Positions 59,394-64,000 of a DNA stretch of 64,000 bases are shown piece by piece. The notes under the pieces were generated by a model. The model did no database searches and was not told the origin of the DNA. It worked only from the letters and a program-made list of their open reading frames with translations. The position numbers and the translations under genes were made by a program. How positions within the stretch are numbered: position 1 is the first letter of the stretch; each line of letters begins with the position of its first letter. The stretch comes from Brachynemurus nebulosus (taxonomy: Eukaryota > Arthropoda > Insecta > Neuroptera > Myrmeleontidae). The stretch is taken from the NCBI GenBank assembly GCA_035578155.1, contig JAPWDM010000016.1:13064608-13128607 (forward strand), read 5' to 3'.

Positions 59394-60040
59394 AGTAGTA
59401 GGAATATAGCGGTTCGGAGCCCACCTTCCCACCTGCCGACTTTCTGAGTGACCTCGGCAGGTGGTAAAACTACCGAGGCGGTTCTAGAAGCCTCCGGTGG
59501 TGGGTGGAGCAAAATTTTTGTCCAACCTAAGTGAACCCAGCGGAACTTGATCCAACCTAACGACATCTAGTGAAATTTTGTCCAACCTAAGTGAACCCAG
59601 CGGAACTTGATCCAACCTAACAGAACCTAAGGAAACTTGGTGTAACCTAACAAATATTTTCTAACCTAAGAATTCCCTAACAGATGGCGCAGCCACCTTC
59701 GAGCCCTGTGAATTCGCTACTAGATGGCGCAGCCACCTTCGAGCCTGTGAATTCGCTACTAGATGGCGTTGCTAGTCTGGATTCCTGTGTGTAAGTTTGA
59801 AAAATTGTCAATAGATGGCATCGAAAACCTTTTTTTGATAGTTAAACTAGCCATTAAAAGATGGCCTTGCTTTCATAATTTTATAATATTTTTATCTGAA
59901 AACAGGCTTAAACTGTCAGCTGACGTCACTAAAGGTAAACTGATATCAAACAGCGAAGATTTCTCTCTAATATGCAAAAATGAATTTTATCATATGATTG
60001 TATATTTTTATCTGAAAACAGGTTTATACAGGTTTTCCTC
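59394..60040 (+). repeat. Terminal region of second Polinton-like element
   Basis: Homologous to 19434-20038. It has a local ~60-bp tandem duplication (59520-59579 against 59580-59630) of a GTCCAACCTAAGTGAACCCA unit that the palindromic element lacks. Diverges after about 60032. Confidence 0.8.
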
Positions 60041-60184
60041 TAAATAAAAACACATTTTTTTATTTTCTATTTTTAATTTTTATTAAATAAAAACACATTT
60101 GTTTATTTTTAATTTTTTTAATTTTTTAATTTTTTCTTATTTTAATAAATTTATTTTAAAAGAAATATTTTACAGTAAAAATGT

Positions 60185-60727
60185 TTAAATGTTATTACAA
60201 TAATATTTGTATATGGATATGACATTTTCCATGGCGCAAGTTGCTCCGGAATGATAGCCGCATCGAGGACTAGTGTATGTTGATGTTATGATTCTTAACT
60301 TAGGGCAAATTGTTATTTCTTCAAAGTTCATTATGGGCGCTGACGGTAGTAGTCGTTTCAAATAGCGTACTTTTTCTTCTCCCTTCGCATAGATGATGCG
60401 AGTTCCGTGTAGATTGTTTATTAAAATGTATTGTAGTTCCTCGTATTCAATATGTCCATCCATCCAGGCGAACCCATGATGGTTTTTCCGTAACCAGCGA
60501 GCTGTGCGTTGATCTTTTTCACTTAATCCGCAAAACGGTATTGGTGATTTGAAAATATAGTGTTGTGGTATATAATCTTCACCACAATTTTCTTCGGAAG
60601 AATCGAATTTCAACAGAGCTAATTCCTTTATGTAGAATTTCCCATTTATTGAATTTGGAAATCCTTGGAAGTCAACAATTGCTGCGTCGGTCTTCATTGT
60701 GCGTTGTCTAGAGCGAAACTGGCTCAT
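60185..60727 (-). CDS. Polinton protein of unknown function (possible RNase H-fold)
   Basis: 180 aa starting MSQFRSRQRTMKTDAAIVDFQGF; the internal MKTD may also serve as start. Paralogue of the 161-aa protein at 47676-48161: VDFQGF...FYIKELALL, RTARWLRKNHHGFAW, IIYAKGEEKVRYLKRLL and SPRCGYHSGATCAMENV. Conserved Asp/Glu pairs, the KGxEK block and the C-terminal Cys/His set suggest a DEDD-like nuclease fold, but this is only inference. A minus-strand TATAAAAG lies at 60747-60754, giving a short leader. Confidence 0.78.
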   Translation of the reverse strand: MSQFRSRQRTMKTDAAIVDFQGFPNSINGKFYIKELALLKFDSSEENCGEDYIPQHYIFKSPIPFCGLSEKDQRTARWLRKNHHGFAWMDGHIEYEELQYILINNLHGTRIIYAKGEEKVRYLKRLLPSAPIMNFEEITICPKLRIITSTYTSPRCGYHSGATCAMENVISIYKYYCNNI

Positions 60728-61876
60728 TTATAGTCGGATTGCGATGCTTTTATACATATTTTGTAACAATATTCGTCAATGGATTATATTGAACCACACG
60801 GTCATGTAGTAGAAGACAGAATGCTGATGTATTCTCCGACACCTCCTTCAACGTTGTAAATTCAATTCGAATATCCGCCGGTCAACTTTTCAATGATTCG
60901 TTATCGTGTTATTTTATTGTGTAAAATCAATTAGTTTGTCGACCCCGAGTTGGTGTAGTGGTTAGCAACTCCGCTCTTGATTGTGAGTTCGAAACCAACC
61001 GGGGGAGATTCGTCATCTACATTACAACGCCGCTCATTAGTTTATCGTAGAATTGTTGGTATTTCAGAGTTTTCAACGAGTTGTTTAATAATTTCCTCTC
61101 GACGCTTCGCTTTACTTAGTTCTCTTAATTCTGCGTTAGAACATTAAAGAAGATTGATGTAATGATCCGTAAATTACATACAACAGAAATATTCCGATAT
61201 TTCAATATTTCCAATATTTCGTCTATAATTGAACTTGAAAAGTCTACAAACCACCTCTATAAATTCAATGGTGTTTGTTGAATAATTTTTTACTATTTTA
61301 ATACACAAGTCGGTCAATTGGTGATCTTTGATTCCTCACAGAGCACTTTCTTGCATATGCACAAATTTTTAATATAATTATAAATTTTACAAGTTAAAAA
61401 GTGATCATTGTGTACCTATTTTTGTTTAAAACTATACTTAATAAAATAAATTTAAAGAAAAAAAAACCGATCCTTTGATTTACACCGATCCCCTAAAAAG
61501 AAATCAAACTAATTTTTGATATTATACCTTAAACTTGATGTATATATAAAAATTCCATTTACAATTATGGTACACCATATATATTCGTAAATTTTACAAA
61601 ATGTATCACTCTGTACATTTTTTTTAAATCTGTGTGCATATTCTTTGATGTTATTTAATCAGCTAAATCTTTAATCAACTAAATCAGCTAAAATTGTTAC
61701 ATACTTACGTTATAAATATCTAAGTGTGTATTTTTCTTTTAAATAATATATAACTTATAAATACTCATGATTACTTTACTATAACTGTAATCACGCGATA
61801 TCATGTTATAAAATACATAAGAATTTACTCATTTAATGTAAAAATATTTGGTCATCAACAATTAAATAAAAACGAA
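60728..61876. other. AT-rich region with tRNA-like fragment, no gene seen
   Basis: Non-coding interior of the second element. Contains the tRNA-like sequence at 60943-61005 and scattered AT-rich DNA. Confidence 0.5.
60943..61005 (+). pseudogene. tRNA-like fragment (pol III A and B boxes)
   Basis: GGTGTAGTGGTTAGC resembles an A box and GAGTTCGAAACC a B box. CCCCGAG and CGGGG ends could pair. Spacing is too short and the anticodon stem is poor for a functional tRNA, so a SINE head or tRNA pseudogene is more likely. Confidence 0.4.
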
Positions 61877-62659
61877 TTTTTTTAAAATATATATAGTAAT
61901 ATAATATTTCGCATATATACAGTACTCTGTTAAAAGTACGGGTTTCTACACCATTAAAAAACATATATTTTACAATATCAATATATTGTAAAAAATCATA
62001 TTTCTTAATATTTTTAAAACTGAATATGTAATATCAAGAATTTAAAACAGTTTTGAAACATTAATTTCTCCTCATAATATTTTTTTAGTCTTAAATTAAT
62101 AGCACAATGTTCCATATATTTTAAGAAAATTTTTCTTTTAATATTTTATAACTTATCTAAAAAATTTATAGCTATTTTTATCAAAAAAATTTATTACTTG
62201 CTATTGTTAAAAAATTAGTTAAATATATCTATAGGTATTAAGTGACCTCTAGTTTTTGTAATAGACGGTGGTAATAGCAATTCATCTTAAATACGAAATT
62301 ATTTTATCAATGCTAAATAAGCGTTTTTTTTCTCATATTATCATACTCCAATATATTGTATATTATAATTTATAAAAATGTGTTTTATTTATTAAAAAAT
62401 TTAGCAAAATTTTAAATAATATCGCGTCAAAATAATATTCAGAAGTCAATAAAAAACAATAGCAGTAAATTTATTAAGATAACTATAAATAAATATTAAT
62501 CTAATGTTGAAATATTTATTAACAAATAGTACTGCTTAGTAGAAAATTAGGCACCTATTGTTTTGTTTTCAAATTTACCTTTTTGCAATTAAAGAAAATT
62601 TTAGTAACTATCGATACCTATATAAAACGATACCCCTAAAAGACAAGCATGCTCTGATC
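61877..62659. other. AT-rich stretch shared with the palindromic element
   Basis: Closely similar to 21397-22197 (and mirror 27303-28102), with small indels. It ends in an abrupt junction near 62676, where the palindrome sequence between ~22198 and ~23165 is missing. Confidence 0.75.
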
Positions 62660-63682
62660 TCAACAATTTTTTCCACATACATATTTTAACACTGGTTCAA
62701 TAATATCATGCTTTTCCAATTCCCTAGTTATTGAGATAATCCGCTTTCCAATGTCACTTTCCTTTAAATTATTAAAATGGCTTCGTTTTTTCTCGTTTTC
62801 GATATAATCCGCGAAGCTGGGATTTATAATATGACTCCTTTCCATTAAATTGCACACAGTATTAACCATTTCTTCTCCAATTTGCGTCTGAGTCGCTAAA
62901 CTTCTTAGTTCATCAACTAAATGGTTCGGGTCATCAAAATATTCTTCTTCTTCATCAACAGGTTTCGAATGGCCATTATGAAGGTTAGCATTTTCATCAT
63001 AATATTTGAAACGTTTAGCTCCGCCATTTGTTGAGTTAGATGTCGAAGGTTGTTCCTTTTCTCCTGAATTTTTATTTTCTTGTTCTTCATCCTTTGCGCA
63101 TGCGTTCTGAAGCTCTTTGACCATTAATATGTCTAGAGCAGTTTGTAAGAGACCAGCCATCTTTGGAGTAAAACTTGTTTCTTTGTAGTTATCAGGCGAT
63201 GGTAAATGCTTTTGTTCATCAGATCGATTATCTTCATCATTCGCCGATTGTAGAATATTATGCGAGTTTTTTAAAGCGTGGAATTTACATCTGATTGCTT
63301 CTGCTGCAGCCGTCATACTTTGATTAAAAGTATTCAAGTTTCTTGTAGATAGATCTGTATCATCTTCCTGCTGATTTTGAAATACTGGTGCTTTATCTTC
63401 CTTTTCTTCATTTCTTGCTTCAAAGCTATAATTGGTTTCACCATCATCATCATCTTCATCATTCGATTTTGACGATTCACTTTGTATTGAAAGTCTTCTC
63501 TTCTCCGCTCTGTTCACGTGTGTCCCATTATTTACTGACCGATTCGTGGAATTTTCAAATTGACTTATTCCATTTTCATCATTTTTTTTATCATTCTCAG
63601 ACGAATTATGTTTAGTTCTTAAATGACGCGAGAGATTAAACTTCCGCGAAAATTTCTTACCACAAAATTCACAACTATGCAT
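62660..63682 (-). CDS. C2H2 zinc-finger / DUF8207-like protein, C-terminally truncated
   Basis: 340 aa, homologous to the 377-aa proteins of the palindromic element. The finger is a standard CEFCGKKF...HLRTKH (residues 4-25), more canonical than in the palindrome. The middle acidic region, AAAEAIRCKFHALKNSHNIL, YFDDPNHLVDELRSL and IGKRIISITRELEKHDIIEPVLKYV blocks are kept. The acidic tail (EDTASEGEADDDEN type) is lost: after KYV the frame enters CGKNC and stops because of a ~970-bp deletion. Core helices are intact, so the protein may still work. Confidence 0.8.
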   Translation of the reverse strand: MHSCEFCGKKFSRKFNLSRHLRTKHNSSENDKKNDENGISQFENSTNRSVNNGTHVNRAEKRRLSIQSESSKSNDEDDDDGETNYSFEARNEEKEDKAPVFQNQQEDDTDLSTRNLNTFNQSMTAAAEAIRCKFHALKNSHNILQSANDEDNRSDEQKHLPSPDNYKETSFTPKMAGLLQTALDILMVKELQNACAKDEEQENKNSGEKEQPSTSNSTNGGAKRFKYYDENANLHNGHSKPVDEEEEYFDDPNHLVDELRSLATQTQIGEEMVNTVCNLMERSHIINPSFADYIENEKKRSHFNNLKESDIGKRIISITRELEKHDIIEPVLKYVCGKNC

Positions 63683-63735
63683 AGCTTAACAGTATTACGA
63701 TTGCAACGTGTTTACGAATAGCTGAACTGAACTCG

Positions 63736-63770
63736 ACTGACTAAAGATTCCGCGGGTTGAGCCTTATATA
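63736..63770 (-). promoter_or_regulatory. Core promoter: TATATAAG and TCAGT
   Basis: Minus-strand TATATAAGG (63762-63770) about 30 nt before TCAGT (63736-63740), with further TCAGT copies just after. The minisatellite begins directly upstream, within 10 bp of the TATA box. Confidence 0.65.
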
Positions 63771-63773
63771 CCT

Positions 63774-64000
63774 ATGGAGTGATTCTTTTTTTGGGAGTGA
63801 CTCTTTTTTTGGGAGTGACTCTCTTTCGGGAGTGACTCTTTTTTGGGAGTGACTCGTTTTGGGAGTGACTCTTTTTTGAGAGTGACTCTTTTTTGGGAGT
63901 GACTCTTTTTTTTTGGAGTGACTCTTTTTGGAGTGACTCTTTTTTTGGTAGTGACTCTTTTTTTGGGAGTGACTCTTTTTTTGGGGAGTGACTCTTTTTT
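63774..64000. repeat. Minisatellite GGGAGTGACTCTTTTTTT (runs off window)
   Basis: About a dozen copies of a 16-20 bp unit with variable T-run; the core GAGTGACTC is a dyad with TGACTC, the half-site of AP-1 type factors. It occupies the same place relative to the zinc-finger gene as the central array of the palindrome. Confidence 0.9.

Larger units (their letters stand above)
59394..64000. mobile_element. Second Polinton-like element, left part (right end beyond window)
   Basis: Begins AGTAGTAGG and shares its terminal region (59434-60032) with the palindromic element, including CCTAA motifs, the GATGGCGCAGCCACCTTCG tandem units and one CAGCTGACGTCA site. It then carries a 180-aa gene (absent from the palindrome), an AT-rich stretch shared with 21397-22197, the zinc-finger gene and a minisatellite that runs to the window end. 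It inserted 21 bp upstream of the first Polinton's polymerase start codon. Left flank hexamer is CGCGTT; the partner is outside the window. Confidence 0.82.

Noticed and set aside
63774..64000. CRISPR-like or spacer-repeat array
   Set aside because: No unique spacers, only tandem units with T-run variation; eukaryotic context. The same applies to the other two minisatellites.

Overview
This window comes from a very AT-rich arthropod genome, most probably an insect. The signs are arthropod-type core promoters (a TATA box about 30 nt before TCAGT), Polinton/Maverick elements, Ty3/gypsy, Tc1/mariner and hAT families, and many (TA)n tracts tied to mobile repeats. I found no convincing host protein-coding gene. 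The window is a stack of nested mobile elements in various states of decay. The species cannot be named from the sequence alone.

Layout. 1-7910: a fairly young Ty3/gypsy LTR retrotransposon on the minus strand, with near-identical LTRs (the 3' LTR is cut by the window edge), gag, a canonical -1 frameshift heptamer, protease-RT, a truncated RNase H and an integrase. 7.9-17.1 kb: repeats only, namely a (TA)n-centred inverted repeat, a degenerate satellite, a long inverted-repeat element (11.6-13.0 kb) and a palindromic Tc1/mariner derivative (14871-15793). 17125-30584: a 5'-truncated non-LTR retrotransposon split by a 10.6-kb insertion at 19434-30066. 30.6-32.5 kb: an element with ~500-bp inverted repeats. 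32930-36720: a hAT-like element with a nested 1-kb MITE and (TA)n repeats. 37-47 kb: MITEs, microsatellites and a dead Tc1 transposase. 47.6-59.4 kb: a decayed Polinton. 59394 to the window end: the start of a second Polinton-like element, inserted 21 bp upstream of the first element's pol start codon.

The most unusual object is the 10.6-kb insertion (19434-30066). It has Polinton hallmarks (6-bp target duplication AGTAAC, termini starting AG), but the whole element is one giant palindrome with ~5.3-kb arms. Each arm carries a small gene that may encode an OB-fold/SSB-like protein, and a gene for a C2H2 zinc finger fused to a Polinton-type domain. A minisatellite fills the centre, with the two zinc-finger genes diverging from it. 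It has no polymerase, integrase or capsid gene, so it is probably mobilised in trans, as a satellite of autonomous Polintons. The element starting at 59394 shares its terminus, zinc-finger gene and minisatellite placement, and may be a second palindrome whose centre lies just past the window.

The decayed Polinton still shows a full virus-like gene set. Minus strand: an unknown protein with possible RNase H-type features, major capsid, penton-like protein, adenain-type protease, a parvovirus-type PLA2 fused to a pX-like protein, a Cys-rich protein and a spliced protein-primed DNA polymerase. Plus strand: an ATPase remnant, a DUF8207-like protein, a fibre-like protein and an integrase. Integrase and protease look intact. 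Capsid genes, PLA2 and polymerase are broken, and polymerase motif A is deleted.
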